In this document: piece after piece, positions 51,779-61,462 of the stretch
Numbering within the stretch: the stretch's first letter is position 1
Layout of the letters: each line of letters begins with the position of its first letter
Assembly: GCF_000714935.1 (NCBI RefSeq)
Contig: NZ_JMIR01000002.1
Location: 64,187 to 128,186, forward strand
Origin: Tumebacillus flagellatus
GTDB taxonomy: Bacteria > Bacillota > Bacilli > Tumebacillales > Tumebacillaceae
DNA: 64,000 bases
Reading direction: 5' to 3'
Position numbers and translations under genes: made by a program
Notes under the pieces: generated by a model
Databases searched by the model: none
Seen by the model: only the letters and a program-made list of their open reading frames with translations
Told to the model about the DNA's origin: nothing

Positions 51779-52594
51779 ATGAAAACACGTACACGTACCT
51801 TATTCGCCGGCTTTGCGCTGGCGCTGATGATGTCAGGTGTGTCGATCCCGCACCCGGTTTCCGCTGCAATTGCTTCGAACGTCCCGCCGGACGTGCAGAC
51901 ATACGCGGAACACGAGGGATTGCAGGAAGCCAAACGCCTGTTGGAGATCACGGGGGAAGATGTGCAAGCCCTGACTGTCGGGCCGGGCTTGCAAGTGTAT
52001 CTCCCCGACGTGGAAAAAACCAAACAGAGCCGGGACGGTTCGCTGTTGGACGTCTTGAAGCCGATTGAGCAGTGGGAGTTCGTGCTGGAGGCAAACGGAG
52101 AGCCGAAAGTCTTGCTGGACGTACAGAAGCAAGACGGCCAGCTGTCGCTCGTGTTGACCGGAGGGAGCGGAAGCACGTTCATGGAAGCGTGGGAATCCTA
52201 TGACCAGCACGCGACGACGCCGCCGGTGCTCTTGCACGACATGTCCGCCCGCTATTTCGTCGGCCGCCAAACGTCCGCGCAGATCGCCGTCCCGGATAGC
52301 GATTTCCAAGTGCATCCGGCGACGGAACTGCTGCGCAGTCTCCAAGAACGGATGAGCAATCCCGCACAGACCAAGGACGGCTTGCTCCAGTTGAGCGGCG
52401 GCGGGAGTGCAGGAGGGGGCACCGCCAATTCTCACAACCTCGGCAACAACCTCAACCGCAACACCAGCCCCACCCCGCCGAGAATCCCCGTCACGACGCT
52501 CTTGGGGATCGTCTTCCTCGGCGTGATTCTCTCGATCTTCGGCTTCGGACTTGTGTTCTTCTTCACCTCTCAAAAAAAGCGGCCTCTTCCCTGA
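51779..52594 (+). CDS. Hypothetical type I membrane protein
   Basis: A 271-residue protein with a signal peptide (FAGFALALMMSGVSI, probable cleavage after VSA near residue 29), an extracellular domain of about 190 residues and a single C-terminal helix (GIVFLGVILSIFGFGLVFFF) with a basic tail SQKKRPLP. A Gly/Ser-rich then Asn/Pro linker precedes the helix. No LPxTG. No SD is found before the ATG, which fits the leaderless promoter. The last codons lie in the terminator. Function unknown. Confidence 0.72.
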   Translation: MKTRTRTLFAGFALALMMSGVSIPHPVSAAIASNVPPDVQTYAEHEGLQEAKRLLEITGEDVQALTVGPGLQVYLPDVEKTKQSRDGSLLDVLKPIEQWEFVLEANGEPKVLLDVQKQDGQLSLVLTGGSGSTFMEAWESYDQHATTPPVLLHDMSARYFVGRQTSAQIAVPDSDFQVHPATELLRSLQERMSNPAQTKDGLLQLSGGGSAGGGTANSHNLGNNLNRNTSPTPPRIPVTTLLGIVFLGVILSIFGFGLVFFFTSQKKRPLP

Positions 52595-52608
52595 CGAGGC
52601 CGCTTTTT
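52574..52608 (+). terminator. Terminator overlapping the 3' end of the membrane protein gene
   Basis: AAAAAGCGGCCTC and GAGGCCGCTTTTT around a nine-base loop that contains the stop codon. Confidence 0.9.
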
Positions 52609-52716
52609 GGCGTGTGTGTACCCGCCCCCAAAAGGTCCCGCTTGCCGAGGGCGTTTTTTTGATACAATAGAGAGAAGTGATCCTTAGCAACACGAAATAC
52701 GAAATGAGGGAACAAC

Positions 52717-53064
52717 ATGCCATACATCCGGTTTACTGGATTTGAAACGTCGTTGCTGCAGAAAATCGCAGTGACCCTCGTCGATCGGTTTGCGGCGATC
52801 GTCAACATTCCGCACGAGATCATCAAGATCGAAAAAACCGCCATCGAACCCATCTTGAACTCGCCGCAATCGGTCGAGATTCAAATGTTCCAACGCGACC
52901 AGCAGACGCATGACGCCATCGCGCTGATGATCCACACGCTGCTGCAAGAACACGGGTGCCCGAGCGCCCACATCTACTACAACCTCCTCTCGCCCGCGCT
53001 CTACTACAAGGGCGGCGTCCCTTTGAATCAGATTCCCAAAAAGTCCAGCGCCGTCCACTCCTAA
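52717..53064 (+). CDS. DUF1904 family protein
   Basis: A 115-residue soluble protein of the tautomerase-like DUF1904 type: MPYIRFTGFE start, a SVEIQMFQRDQQTHDAIALM strand-helix and AHIYYNLLSPALYYKGG. The N-terminal Pro after Met recalls the catalytic Pro1 of tautomerases, but activity is unproved. SD GAGGG. A TACAAT element lies about 50 bases upstream. Monocistronic. Confidence 0.75.
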   Translation: MPYIRFTGFETSLLQKIAVTLVDRFAAIVNIPHEIIKIEKTAIEPILNSPQSVEIQMFQRDQQTHDAIALMIHTLLQEHGCPSAHIYYNLLSPALYYKGGVPLNQIPKKSSAVHS

Positions 53065-53077
53065 ACGCGCGCACGCC

Positions 53078-53109
53078 AAAAAGAACCTCCGCTCCCGGAG
53101 GTTCTTTTT
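53078..53109 (+). terminator. Terminator of the DUF1904 gene
   Basis: AAAAAGAACCTCCG and CGGAGGTTCTTTTT with a four-base loop. Confidence 0.92.
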
Positions 53110-53124
53110 CGTAACCGCATACAC

Positions 53125-53154
53125 TCACATTCACATTCACATTCACATTCACAC
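53125..53154. repeat. Tandem hexamer repeat (TCACAT)5
   Basis: Four exact copies of TCACAT and a fifth with one change (TCACAC), lying between a terminator and the stop codon of the chromate transporter gene. Noncoding. Confidence 0.9.
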
Positions 53155-53160
53155 AAGTTC

Positions 53161-53700
53161 TCACACACTCGGCGTTCTAAAAAACAACAGCCCCAGCACC
53201 ATCGCGCCCAAAATCACATACGGTGCGTCAATCTTCAACCAGAACAGCGCCAGCGCGGACGCCACGCCGACGGCGATCGGCTTCCAGTCGCTGAACGTGC
53301 CGTTTTGCGACGCTTGAAACGCCGTCTGGATCAACAAGACCACAACGACCGGTCGGACGGCGGCGATCAAGCCCTTCAGGTAGGGGCTGTTTTTAAACGT
53401 GGTCAGCAGTTTGACGAGCACGATGACCGCGATCGCCGTCGGCGCGACCATGCCGATCAGCGCAGACGCCGCCCCTAAGATCCCCGCGACTTTGTACCCG
53501 ACGAAAGCGGACAGTTTGGTGGCAATCGGCCCCGGCAGCGTATTGGCGATCGCCAGCGCGTCGGCGAACTCTTGGTCGCTCAACCAATGATAGCGTTCGA
53601 CGACCTCGGTGCGGATCAGCGGAATGGCGCTCGGCCCGCCTCCGTAACCAAGCAGACCGGCGCGCATCATGGCGATGAACAAGTACCAGATGGACGACAT
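53161..53700 (-). CDS. chrA: Short-chain chromate transporter (CHR family, single domain)
   Basis: A 179-residue membrane protein with one CHR domain: GLLGYGGGPSAIPLIRTEVV near residue 15, then the loop DALAIANTLPGPIATKLSAF (CHR motif PGP). Short-chain CHR proteins normally work as a pair of two different halves from adjacent genes; here only one half is present. SD AAGGAGG. Directly downstream of an Lrp-type regulator gene (28-base gap), as in the Bacillus ywrCBA cluster. Confidence 0.87.
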   Translation of the reverse strand: MSSIWYLFIAMMRAGLLGYGGGPSAIPLIRTEVVERYHWLSDQEFADALAIANTLPGPIATKLSAFVGYKVAGILGAASALIGMVAPTAIAVIVLVKLLTTFKNSPYLKGLIAAVRPVVVVLLIQTAFQASQNGTFSDWKPIAVGVASALALFWLKIDAPYVILGAMVLGLLFFRTPSV

Positions 53701-53728
53701 GGGAATCCTCCTTTCAAATGGAGGGGAC

Positions 53729-54220
53729 TTACAGTTTCATCCCCATTCGGCTCTTGTAGCGTTTGAGCAGCATCTGACAGTCGACCTTGAGAATGCCGGG
53801 CATTGCATAGAGTTTTTCCTTCAAAAATTTCTGCAGCTCGGAGTTGCTCGTGAAGATGCCGTGCATGTGCAAGGTGCTCGGCCCCGTCATGTGGTACAAA
53901 CTCGTCACGGCCGGGTCCTTCGCCAACTCTTGCGCCACAGCATCGAGATGCGACGGTTCGATGTCTACATGGAAAAAAGCCGATACTTTCATCCCGACCA
54001 TCGCCGGGTTGATCACGACGGTAAACCGTTCGATCACCCCGGCTTCGATCAAGGACTGGATGCGGGTTTGGACAGCTACCCGCGAGAGCTCGATGCGTTT
54101 CCCCAAGTCCGTGTACGAGATGCGGCTGTTTTCATGCAGGATTTCCAAAATCTGTTTGTCAACATCGTCGAGTTCCAATTTCGGCAGTTCACTGTCTGCA
54201 TCTGCATATTCGTACACCAT
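53729..54220 (-). CDS. Lrp/AsnC family regulator (YwrC-like)
   Basis: A 163-residue regulator: N-terminal [23 protein letters not shown] with the recognition helix [19 protein letters not shown], then a RAM domain ([20 protein letters not shown]). It starts with an acidic tail not seen in all Lrp proteins. The position before a CHR gene matches YwrC, which represses chromate transporter genes in Bacillus. SD GGGGG. Confidence 0.85.
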   Translation of the reverse strand: MVYEYADADSELPKLELDDVDKQILEILHENSRISYTDLGKRIELSRVAVQTRIQSLIEAGVIERFTVVINPAMVGMKVSAFFHVDIEPSHLDAVAQELAKDPAVTSLYHMTGPSTLHMHGIFTSNSELQKFLKEKLYAMPGILKVDCQMLLKRYKSRMGMKL

Positions 54221-54242
54221 GTTTGTGTCCCCCTGTGCCCCG

Positions 54243-55148
54243 TTAGCGTTTTAGTTTCGGATCGAGTACCTCCCGAATTCCGTCGCCCAGCAAGTTAAAG
54301 CCGAGCACCACTAAAAATATCGCAAGGCCGGGCCAGAAGGCAAGCAAAGGTTCGATATTCAAGTATCCCTGCGCGATGTGCAGCATCGAGCCCCAGCTCG
54401 GTTGCTCCGGCGCCGCGCCCAAACCCAAGTACGAAAGGCCGGCTTCCGCAACGATCGCCGCCGCCATCGACAGCGTCGCTTGGACGAGCAGCGGAGCCAG
54501 GCAATTTGGCAGTACATGCAGGAACATGATGCGTCCGTCGCGAGCCCCGATCGCTTTGGCGGCCTGCACATATTCCAAGTTGCGCACCGTCATGACTTGG
54601 GCGCGGGTGATGCGGATGATCGACGGCAGGAACCCGATCCCGATCGCCACCATCGCGTTAAAAAATCCTCCGCCAAGCACGGCGGCCATGACCAGCGCGA
54701 GGATGATCGACGGAAACGCCTGCATCGCGTCGACGATGCGCATGATCACCCATTCGTCCCAGACACCGCGGTAATAGCCGGTGACGAGCCCGATCGGCAC
54801 GCCGATCACGAGCGCGATCCCGACGGAGATCGCCGCCGCTTCCAGCGACAGCCGCGCCCCGTAGATCAAGCGCGAGAACGTGTCGCGCCCGAGGTCGTCG
54901 GTACCGAGGAGATGCCCGTTGCCTGGCTTGGAGATCAAGTTGTTGTAGTCTTGGTCAAAAATCGGATCGTGCGTGGCGATCAGCGGCGCGAAAATCGCCG
55001 TCAAGATCAGGACGAGGATGATCACGCCCCCGACAACCGCCAGCTTGTTGCGGGAGAAGCGCCGCCAAAATTGACGGGCGCGTCTTTCTTTTTTGACAAC
55101 TGGAACGGCGGTGTTGGAAGCGGACGCTTGCGTTGCGGAGTGGCTCAT
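54243..55148 (-). CDS. Peptide ABC transporter permease (DppC/OppC type)
   Basis: A 301-residue inner membrane permease. N-terminal cytoplasmic [19 protein letters not shown], one helix, then the typical [17 protein letters not shown] loop and [20 protein letters not shown]; five more helices. The EAA loop [20 protein letters not shown] contacts the ATPases. Its start overlaps the dppB-type stop by four bases. Confidence 0.92.
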   Translation of the reverse strand: MSHSATQASASNTAVPVVKKERRARQFWRRFSRNKLAVVGGVIILVLILTAIFAPLIATHDPIFDQDYNNLISKPGNGHLLGTDDLGRDTFSRLIYGARLSLEAAAISVGIALVIGVPIGLVTGYYRGVWDEWVIMRIVDAMQAFPSIILALVMAAVLGGGFFNAMVAIGIGFLPSIIRITRAQVMTVRNLEYVQAAKAIGARDGRIMFLHVLPNCLAPLLVQATLSMAAAIVAEAGLSYLGLGAAPEQPSWGSMLHIAQGYLNIEPLLAFWPGLAIFLVVLGFNLLGDGIREVLDPKLKR

Positions 55149-56107
55149 CCTTCTGCCCCCTTTCCGACTTTGATGCGCGGGTCGATCAGCGAATAGGTCA
55201 GATCGACTGCGAGGTTGATCACGACGACCAGCAGTGCGGACACCAGCACCGCGCCTTGCACGGTCACGAAGTCGCGTTGGTAAATCGAGTCGACGATCAG
55301 CTTGCCAAACCCCGGAATCGAGAAGATCGACTCCGTGATTACGAGACCCCCGAGCAGACCTGCGACCATCAGGCCGGATGTGGTCACGACCGGGACCAGT
55401 GCGTTTTTGAAAGCATGGCGCAGGACGACGACGCGCTCGCGCTGTCCTTTGGAGTAGGCGGTGCGGATGTAGTCCGCGCTCATCACTTCAAGCAGCGACG
55501 AGCGCAGCATCCGCATCAGCACGGCCGCTTCCCGCAGCGCCGTCGCGAACATCGGCAAAATCATCGCCGTGATGTTGGCGGCGGGGTTTTCGAAGAACGG
55601 CGTGTACCCGGAAGCCGGGAACCAGCCCAGTTTGACGGCGAAGAGGACGATCAACATCATCGCAAACCAGAACGACGGGATCGACATGCCGCTCATCGCC
55701 AGAATCGAAGCGACATAATCGGAGAATTTGCCCTGTCTCGTCGCCGAGATGATGCCTGCCGGAATCGCGATGATCAGCGCGATCAAGAACGTGCCGATCG
55801 TGAGCTCCACCGTGACCGGCAGACGCTGGGCGATCAGATCAGAGACCGGCGAGTTGTCGACGAGCGAGTGCCCGAGATCCCCGTGCAGAACGCCTCCCAG
55901 CCAATGCAGATACTGCATGACGATCGGATCGTTCAGACCGAGCTGCTCGCGCAACGCCGCGACCGCTTCCGGAGGCGCTTCCTGCCCGAGGATAACCGTT
56001 GCTGGATCGCCGGGCAGCATGTGCATGAGAGAGAAAACCAAGATCGTCACCAAAAAAATGACCGGTACGGCCAGCAACAATCGCCTGACCAGGAATGCCA
56101 TACTCAT
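55145..56107 (-). CDS. Peptide ABC transporter permease (DppB/OppB type)
   Basis: A 320-residue permease: first helix RLLLAVPVIFLVTILVFSLM, the loop LPGDPATVILGQEAPPEAVA and the EAA motif DYIRTAYSKGQRERVVVLRH. Six helices. Second gene of the binding protein-permease-permease operon; SD AAGGAG. Together with the divergent ATPase genes it forms a complete importer. Confidence 0.92.
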   Translation of the reverse strand: MSMAFLVRRLLLAVPVIFLVTILVFSLMHMLPGDPATVILGQEAPPEAVAALREQLGLNDPIVMQYLHWLGGVLHGDLGHSLVDNSPVSDLIAQRLPVTVELTIGTFLIALIIAIPAGIISATRQGKFSDYVASILAMSGMSIPSFWFAMMLIVLFAVKLGWFPASGYTPFFENPAANITAMILPMFATALREAAVLMRMLRSSLLEVMSADYIRTAYSKGQRERVVVLRHAFKNALVPVVTTSGLMVAGLLGGLVITESIFSIPGFGKLIVDSIYQRDFVTVQGAVLVSALLVVVINLAVDLTYSLIDPRIKVGKGAEG

Positions 56108-56128
56108 TCTCCTTCCTGCGTAGAATGC

Positions 56129-57685
56129 TTACTTGCTCAGAGTTGCGGTACGGATCAAGCCGTCCGGAACGTACACGAAGCCTTGGACCTCTTTGGAGAG
56201 ACCGAACACGTTGTTGGAGTGGTAGAGGTAGAGGTACGGGTTCTCGGTGTTGAGAATCTGCATCGCTTTGTCGTAGAGTTCCTTGCGCTTGTTGTTGTCG
56301 CCTTCGACGCGCGCGCTTTGCAGCAGAGTGTCCACGTCCTTGTTGCTGTAGCGCGAGTAGTTTTGCGTGCCGTCGGTCACGTCCCAATCGTAGAGGTTTT
56401 GGTCCGGGTCCGGACGTCCGCTCCAGCCGAGTTGCACGGCTTCGTAGTTGCCGTTTTTCGCTTGGTCGATCAGGGTGCCGAACTCGACTTTTTCCAAATT
56501 GACGGTGATGCCCGCCGGTTTGAGCATGTTTTGGATCATTTGGCCGAGCTGTTGGTTGGTCGGCGTCGTGCCGATCTTCAGCGTGAACGAGAAGCCGTCC
56601 GGTTTGCCGCCCTGCTTGAGCAATTCCTTTGCTTTGTCCACGTTCGGTCTTTCGAACTTGTCGGTGTCGCCGAACGCAAATTGCGTCGGAGCAAACGGCG
56701 AGTGGCCCGCCGTGCCTGCGCCGTTGAGCACCACTTTGACGATCGCGTCGCGGTCGATCATCAGGTCGACGGCGGAACGGAGCGCGGCGTTGTCAAACGG
56801 AGCTTTCGACGCGTTCAAGTGCATGCCTTGGAAACCTTGGCCCGCTTGGTTGACGACGGAGATCTTCGGATCGTTTGCGAAGTTCGGAATCTCCTTGGTC
56901 GGGAATACATTGGTGATGTCGACTTGTCCGGACTTCAAGTTGTTGAGCGCTTGGTTGGAGTCGTTGATGATCTTATAGACCACTTTGTCGAGGTGCGGGA
57001 GTCCTTCCTTCCAATAGTTCGGGTTTTTCTCCAGCGTCAGGGTCGAGCCTTTCACGCGGTCTTTCAAAACGAACGGGCCGGTGCCGACCGGATGGTTCAG
57101 GAAGTCGTCTCCGTACTGTTTCACGGCAGCCGGCGAGACCATCATCCCGGCGCGGTCGGTGAGGACGGAGAGGAACGGCGCGAACGGCTGCTTGAGGTCG
57201 ATCTTGACGGTGCTCGGATCGACGACGCTCACTTTGTCGACCGCTTGCAGTTCGTTGCGGCGGGTGGACGCTTTGTCCATGTAGCGTTCGATGTTGAATT
57301 TTACGGCGTCGGCGTTGAAGTCGGTGCCGTCGGTAAACTTCACGCCCGGGTGAAGGTGGAACGTATACGATTTCTGGTCGGGCGACACGTCCCATTTGTC
57401 TGCGAGCATCGGAACGATGTTGCCTTTGTCATCCAGATCGACCAGTTTGTCGTAGATGCTTTGGAACACCATGCGGTCGACCAGCGCGGTGGAGAAGCTC
57501 GGGTCGAGTTTCGGCGGGTCTGCGTCCAGGGAAATGTTGACCGTCCCCCCCTGTTTCACTGCGTTGGTTGCCGGTTTGGCATCGGACTTGGACGTGTCGG
57601 CGCTGTTGCTGGAAGAGCACCCGGCCGAAGCGATTAAGGCACCTGCCAATAAAAACGTGAAGCTCAATTGTAACGGTTTTTTCAT
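56129..57685 (-). CDS. Peptide-binding lipoprotein of an ABC transporter (SBP family 5)
   Basis: A 518-residue lipoprotein from ATG 57685 (GGGGG upstream), lipobox IASAGC with Cys23. Family 5 signature YTFHLHPGVKFTDGTDFNAD near residue 95 and the DPDQNLYDWDV loop late in the protein. Such proteins bind di- or oligopeptides, glutathione or nickel; the GGT-like gene of this locus suggests gamma-glutamyl peptides. First gene of the minus-strand arm. Confidence 0.9.
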   Translation of the reverse strand: MKKPLQLSFTFLLAGALIASAGCSSSNSADTSKSDAKPATNAVKQGGTVNISLDADPPKLDPSFSTALVDRMVFQSIYDKLVDLDDKGNIVPMLADKWDVSPDQKSYTFHLHPGVKFTDGTDFNADAVKFNIERYMDKASTRRNELQAVDKVSVVDPSTVKIDLKQPFAPFLSVLTDRAGMMVSPAAVKQYGDDFLNHPVGTGPFVLKDRVKGSTLTLEKNPNYWKEGLPHLDKVVYKIINDSNQALNNLKSGQVDITNVFPTKEIPNFANDPKISVVNQAGQGFQGMHLNASKAPFDNAALRSAVDLMIDRDAIVKVVLNGAGTAGHSPFAPTQFAFGDTDKFERPNVDKAKELLKQGGKPDGFSFTLKIGTTPTNQQLGQMIQNMLKPAGITVNLEKVEFGTLIDQAKNGNYEAVQLGWSGRPDPDQNLYDWDVTDGTQNYSRYSNKDVDTLLQSARVEGDNNKRKELYDKAMQILNTENPYLYLYHSNNVFGLSKEVQGFVYVPDGLIRTATLSK

Positions 57686-57774
57686 CCTGACTGACCCCCT
57701 GGTTATTGTCATTTCGAAAGTGTTTTTTGTGATTTGCTTTCGTTTCGTCTACCTTACACCAAAATTAATTTCCA

Positions 57775-57789
57775 AGCAATCAGAAAATT
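57775..57789 (+). promoter_or_regulatory. CodY-box-like sequence in the divergent promoter region
   Basis: AGCAATCAGAAAATT matches 11 of 15 positions of the CodY box (AATTTTCWGAAAATT); the right TCAGAAAATT part is perfect. CodY often represses peptide uptake genes. Four mismatches make it tentative. Confidence 0.35.
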
Positions 57790-57860
57790 CGTCCTTGACT
57801 GAACAAAAAGTTTTTGAGACATTGGTACAAAGTTATTTTTCTGAAAGGGAGGACGAGCGC

Positions 57861-58853
57861 ATGTCCACCATCTTGGAGATTCAAAATCTGAAAACTCAGT
57901 TTCACGGTGAAAACCGCGTCATCCCCGCCGTCGACGGCATTTCGTTTTCTCTTCAAAAGGGAGAGACGCTCGGCGTCGTCGGCGAATCCGGCTGCGGCAA
58001 GAGCGTCACGTCGCTTTCGATCATGCGTCTGTTGGCGAAGGGGGCCAAGATTGCCGAGGGCCGCATCCACTTCAACGGCCGCGACCTGCTCTCCCTCTCC
58101 GAAGCACAAATGCGCTCCGTGCGCGGCAACGAGATCGCGATGATCTTCCAAGAACCGATGACTTCGCTGAACCCGGTCTACACGATCGGCAAACAGCTTT
58201 CCGAGATGACGATGCTCCATCGGGGCTATTCCAAAAAACAAGCGCTCGACCATGCGGTCGAGATGCTGAAGAAAGTCAACATCCCGCGTCCGGAGAAGAT
58301 CGTGCACGAATACCCGCACCAACTCTCCGGCGGGATGCGCCAGCGCGTGATGATCGCGATGGCGATGTCCTGCGACCCGGACGTGTTGATCGCCGACGAA
58401 CCGACGACGGCGCTCGACGTGACGATCCAAGCGCAGATTCTCGACCTGATGCGCGATCTGCGCGACCGCCAGTCCACGTCGATCCTGTTGATTACGCACG
58501 ACTTGGGCGTCGTCGCCGAGATGTGCGACCGCGTCATCGTCATGTACGCGGGACAAGTTGTGGAAGCGGCGGACGTGAACTCGCTGTTTGAGCGTCCGGC
58601 GCATCCGTACACGCAAGGCTTGATGCGCTCCATTCCGAAAGTGGACGCCGACCTCGACCGTCTGGAATCGATTCCGGGCTCCGTTCCGTTGCCGGGCTCC
58701 GTTCGCCAAGGCTGCCGGTTCGCGTCGCGCTGCGAACAGGCACACGACAAGTGCCTGTCCGACACGCCGCCGCTGTTTGAGCTGGGGGAAGGCCGTCAAA
58801 GCCGATGCTGGTTGAACCAAGAATCTGCAATCGGGGAGGTGCAGCACGCATGA
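57861..58853 (+). CDS. Peptide ABC transporter ATPase (DppD/OppD type)
   Basis: A 330-residue ATPase from ATG 57861 (GAAAGGGAGG upstream). Walker [10 protein letters not shown], signature LSGGMRQRV, Walker [15 protein letters not shown] loop ITHDLGVV. The C-terminal extension has the CxxxxxCxxxxxxC cysteines ([15 protein letters not shown]) of a 4Fe-4S-type site known in DppD/OppD. Overlaps the next gene by four bases. Confidence 0.93.
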   Translation: MSTILEIQNLKTQFHGENRVIPAVDGISFSLQKGETLGVVGESGCGKSVTSLSIMRLLAKGAKIAEGRIHFNGRDLLSLSEAQMRSVRGNEIAMIFQEPMTSLNPVYTIGKQLSEMTMLHRGYSKKQALDHAVEMLKKVNIPRPEKIVHEYPHQLSGGMRQRVMIAMAMSCDPDVLIADEPTTALDVTIQAQILDLMRDLRDRQSTSILLITHDLGVVAEMCDRVIVMYAGQVVEAADVNSLFERPAHPYTQGLMRSIPKVDADLDRLESIPGSVPLPGSVRQGCRFASRCEQAHDKCLSDTPPLFELGEGRQSRCWLNQESAIGEVQHA

Positions 58854-59791
58854 GCACGCTGCTGGAAGTCAAAGGTCTCAAAAAGTACTACGGCACGCGC
58901 AAGGAAGTTGTAAAAGCGGTGGACGACGTCTCGTTTACCGTTGAAGAAGGCGAGACGCTCGGCATCGTCGGCGAGTCCGGTTGCGGGAAGTCCACGACCG
59001 GACGGGCGATTTTGCGGTTGATCGAGCCGTCGGAGGGAGAGGTGCTGTTCCAAGGCAAACCGCTGACAGCACTCAAGAACGCCGAACTGCGCAAAGCGCG
59101 CCGCGACTTGCAGATGGTCTTCCAAGACCCGTTTGCGTCGCTGAACCCGCGCATGACGGTCGGCGCGATTCTGGAAGAACCGCTGAAAGTCCACGGGATC
59201 GGCACGGCGACAGAACGCAAAGAAAAAGTGAAAAAACTGCTCGAAACCGTCGGTCTCACCGAAGCGCACTACGACCGCTTCCCGCACGAGTTTTCCGGCG
59301 GGCAACGCCAGCGCATCGGCATCGCGCGGGCGCTGATCACGCAGCCGAAGCTGATCGTCGCCGACGAACCGGTCTCCGCGCTCGACGTGTCGATTCAGTC
59401 GCAGATTCTAAACCTCATGAAAGACCTGCAAGAGGAATTCCAACTCACCTACCTGTTCATCTCGCACGACTTGTCGGTCGTGCGCCACATCTCCGACCGC
59501 GTCGGGGTGATGTACTTGGGCCGGATGGTCGAACTCTCGCCCAAGAAGAGCCTCTATGACAACCCCTTGCATCCCTACACGCAAGCGTTGCTTTCCGCCG
59601 TGCCGCATCCGACGCCGGGCGAGAAGCGCGAGCGGATCGTGCTGACCGGCGACGTGCCGAGCCCGGCGAACCCGCCGAGCGGGTGCGCGTTCCACACCCG
59701 TTGCCACGCCTGCATGGAGATTTGCAAAACGGAGCGTCCCGCACTGAAGGAAACAGGGGATGGACACTTCGTGGCATGCCACCTATATTAA
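58850..59791 (+). CDS. Peptide ABC transporter ATPase (DppF/OppF type)
   Basis: A 313-residue ATPase; ATG 58850 overlaps the previous stop (ATGA) and has GGGGAGG upstream. Walker [10 protein letters not shown], signature FSGGQRQRI, Walker [15 protein letters not shown]-terminal cysteine cluster [14 protein letters not shown] like its partner. Second ATPase of the importer heterodimer. Confidence 0.93.
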   Translation: MSTLLEVKGLKKYYGTRKEVVKAVDDVSFTVEEGETLGIVGESGCGKSTTGRAILRLIEPSEGEVLFQGKPLTALKNAELRKARRDLQMVFQDPFASLNPRMTVGAILEEPLKVHGIGTATERKEKVKKLLETVGLTEAHYDRFPHEFSGGQRQRIGIARALITQPKLIVADEPVSALDVSIQSQILNLMKDLQEEFQLTYLFISHDLSVVRHISDRVGVMYLGRMVELSPKKSLYDNPLHPYTQALLSAVPHPTPGEKRERIVLTGDVPSPANPPSGCAFHTRCHACMEICKTERPALKETGDGHFVACHLY

Positions 59792-59839
59792 TTGAAGAGA
59801 CAGGTCGAAAACCGAACATGTGGAAGGGAGTCTGACCCC

Positions 59840-61450
59840 ATGAATCTCGATGCTTTGCACCATCCCTATGCTTCGCGCCGCATGACCACCTATGCCCGCA
59901 ACGGCATGGTGGCGACGTCGCAACCGCTCGCCGCTCAAGCGGGTTTGGAAATTCTGCGCAAGGGCGGGAACGCCATTGATGCGGCGATCGCGACGGCGGC
60001 GGCGCTCACCGTCGTGGAGCCGACGTCAAACGGGATCGGCGGCGACTCGTTTGCCCTGATCTGGACGAAGGGCGAACTGCACGGGTTGAACGCGAGCGGC
60101 CCGGCTCCGGCGGCAATCTCGCTGGAAGAACTGCGAAACCAAGGGCATACGGAGATGCCGAAGTATGGTTTCGTTCCGGTGACCGTGCCGGGCGCGCCGT
60201 CCGCGTGGGCGGAATTGTCGGCGAAGTTTGGCAAGTTACCTTTGACGGACGTGCTCGCGCCGGCGATTGAGTACGCCCAGCGCGGCTTCCCGCTGTCGCC
60301 GACGCTCGGGTACTACTGGGAGCGGGCGGTGAAGATCTTCAGCGAAAACTTGAAGGGCGACGAGTTCAAGCATTGGTTTGACACGTTCGCACCGGAAGGC
60401 CGCGCGCCGCGCATCGGCGAGATGTGGCGTTCGCCGAACCATGCCAAGACGTTGCAAGAGATTGCGGAGACGGGAGCGGCATCGTTTTATCGCGGAGAGC
60501 TCGCGGAGAAGATCGACGCCTATTCCAAAAAGCACGGCGGGTATCTGTGCGGAGAGGATTTGGCGAACTTCCGCCCGGAGTGGGTGAAGCCGATCTCCGT
60601 CAACTACAAAGGCTACGACGTGTGGGAAATCCCGCCGAACGGGCACGGCATCGTCGCGCTGATGGCGCTCAATCTGCTCAAGGGCTTCGATTTCACGGAG
60701 CGCGAGACGGTGCAGGCGTACCACACGGCGATTGAAGCGACGAAGTTGGCGTTTGCGGACGGGCAGAAGTACATCACCGATCTCAACCACATGACGGTGA
60801 CGGTGGAGCAATTGCTGTCGGAGGCGTATGCGGACGAGCGCCGCAAGTTGATCGGCGATCTGGCGCGCCAACCGGAAGCGGGCGACCCGAGAAGCGGCGG
60901 CACGGTGTATCTGTGCACGGCGGACGGCGAAGGCAACATGGTGTCGTTCATCCAGAGCAACTACATGGGCTTCGGCTCCGGTTTGGTCGTGCCGGGCACG
61001 GGGGTTGGTTTGCACAATCGAGGAAACAACTTCACGCTCGACCCGACGCACGACAACTGTTTGGCACCGGGCAAGCGTCCGTACCACACGATCATTCCGG
61101 GCTTCCTGTCCAAGGGCGGGCAAGCGGTGGGGCCGTTTGGCGTCATGGGCGGCTTCATGCAGCCGCAAGGGCATGTGCAAGTCGTCATGAATACGGTCGA
61201 CTTTGCGCTCAACCCGCAATCGGCGTTGGATGCTCCGCGCTGGCAGTGGACGTCCGGGCTGAACGTCGAGCTCGAAGCGTCGGTGCCGGAGCACATCGTC
61301 GACGCGCTGCACCGCAAGGGGCACGCGGTCAAAGTCGCAATCGGACGCGGCGGTTTCGGCCGCGGTCAGATCATCTGGCGCGACACCGACAGCGGCGTGC
61401 TCGCAGGCGGCACGGAGATGCGCACCGACGGGCATGTGGCGGCGTTTTAA
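59840..61450 (+). CDS. Cytoplasmic gamma-glutamyltransferase-like enzyme (YwrD type)
   Basis: A 536-residue Ntn-hydrolase precursor from ATG 59840 (GGAAGGGAG upstream). GGT signatures: GGNAIDAAIATAAALTVVEP, NGIGGDSFALIW and the self-processing site around Thr355 in RSGGTVYLCTADGEGN, after which the small subunit (NYMGFGSG, PGFLSKGG) continues. Unlike secreted GGTs it has no signal peptide, so it would act on imported gamma-glutamyl peptides. It follows the ATPase genes by 48 bases. YwrD of Bacillus lies beside ywrCBA, as here within 6 kb. A terminator follows. Confidence 0.9.
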   Translation: MNLDALHHPYASRRMTTYARNGMVATSQPLAAQAGLEILRKGGNAIDAAIATAAALTVVEPTSNGIGGDSFALIWTKGELHGLNASGPAPAAISLEELRNQGHTEMPKYGFVPVTVPGAPSAWAELSAKFGKLPLTDVLAPAIEYAQRGFPLSPTLGYYWERAVKIFSENLKGDEFKHWFDTFAPEGRAPRIGEMWRSPNHAKTLQEIAETGAASFYRGELAEKIDAYSKKHGGYLCGEDLANFRPEWVKPISVNYKGYDVWEIPPNGHGIVALMALNLLKGFDFTERETVQAYHTAIEATKLAFADGQKYITDLNHMTVTVEQLLSEAYADERRKLIGDLARQPEAGDPRSGGTVYLCTADGEGNMVSFIQSNYMGFGSGLVVPGTGVGLHNRGNNFTLDPTHDNCLAPGKRPYHTIIPGFLSKGGQAVGPFGVMGGFMQPQGHVQVVMNTVDFALNPQSALDAPRWQWTSGLNVELEASVPEHIVDALHRKGHAVKVAIGRGGFGRGQIIWRDTDSGVLAGGTEMRTDGHVAAF

Positions 61451-61462
61451 GTTTGGCTATGG

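Noticed and set aside
53125-53154. Hexamer repeat considered as phase-variable or CRISPR-like
   Set aside because: It lies after a stop codon outside any promoter, and units are contiguous without spacers, so it is a plain microsatellite.
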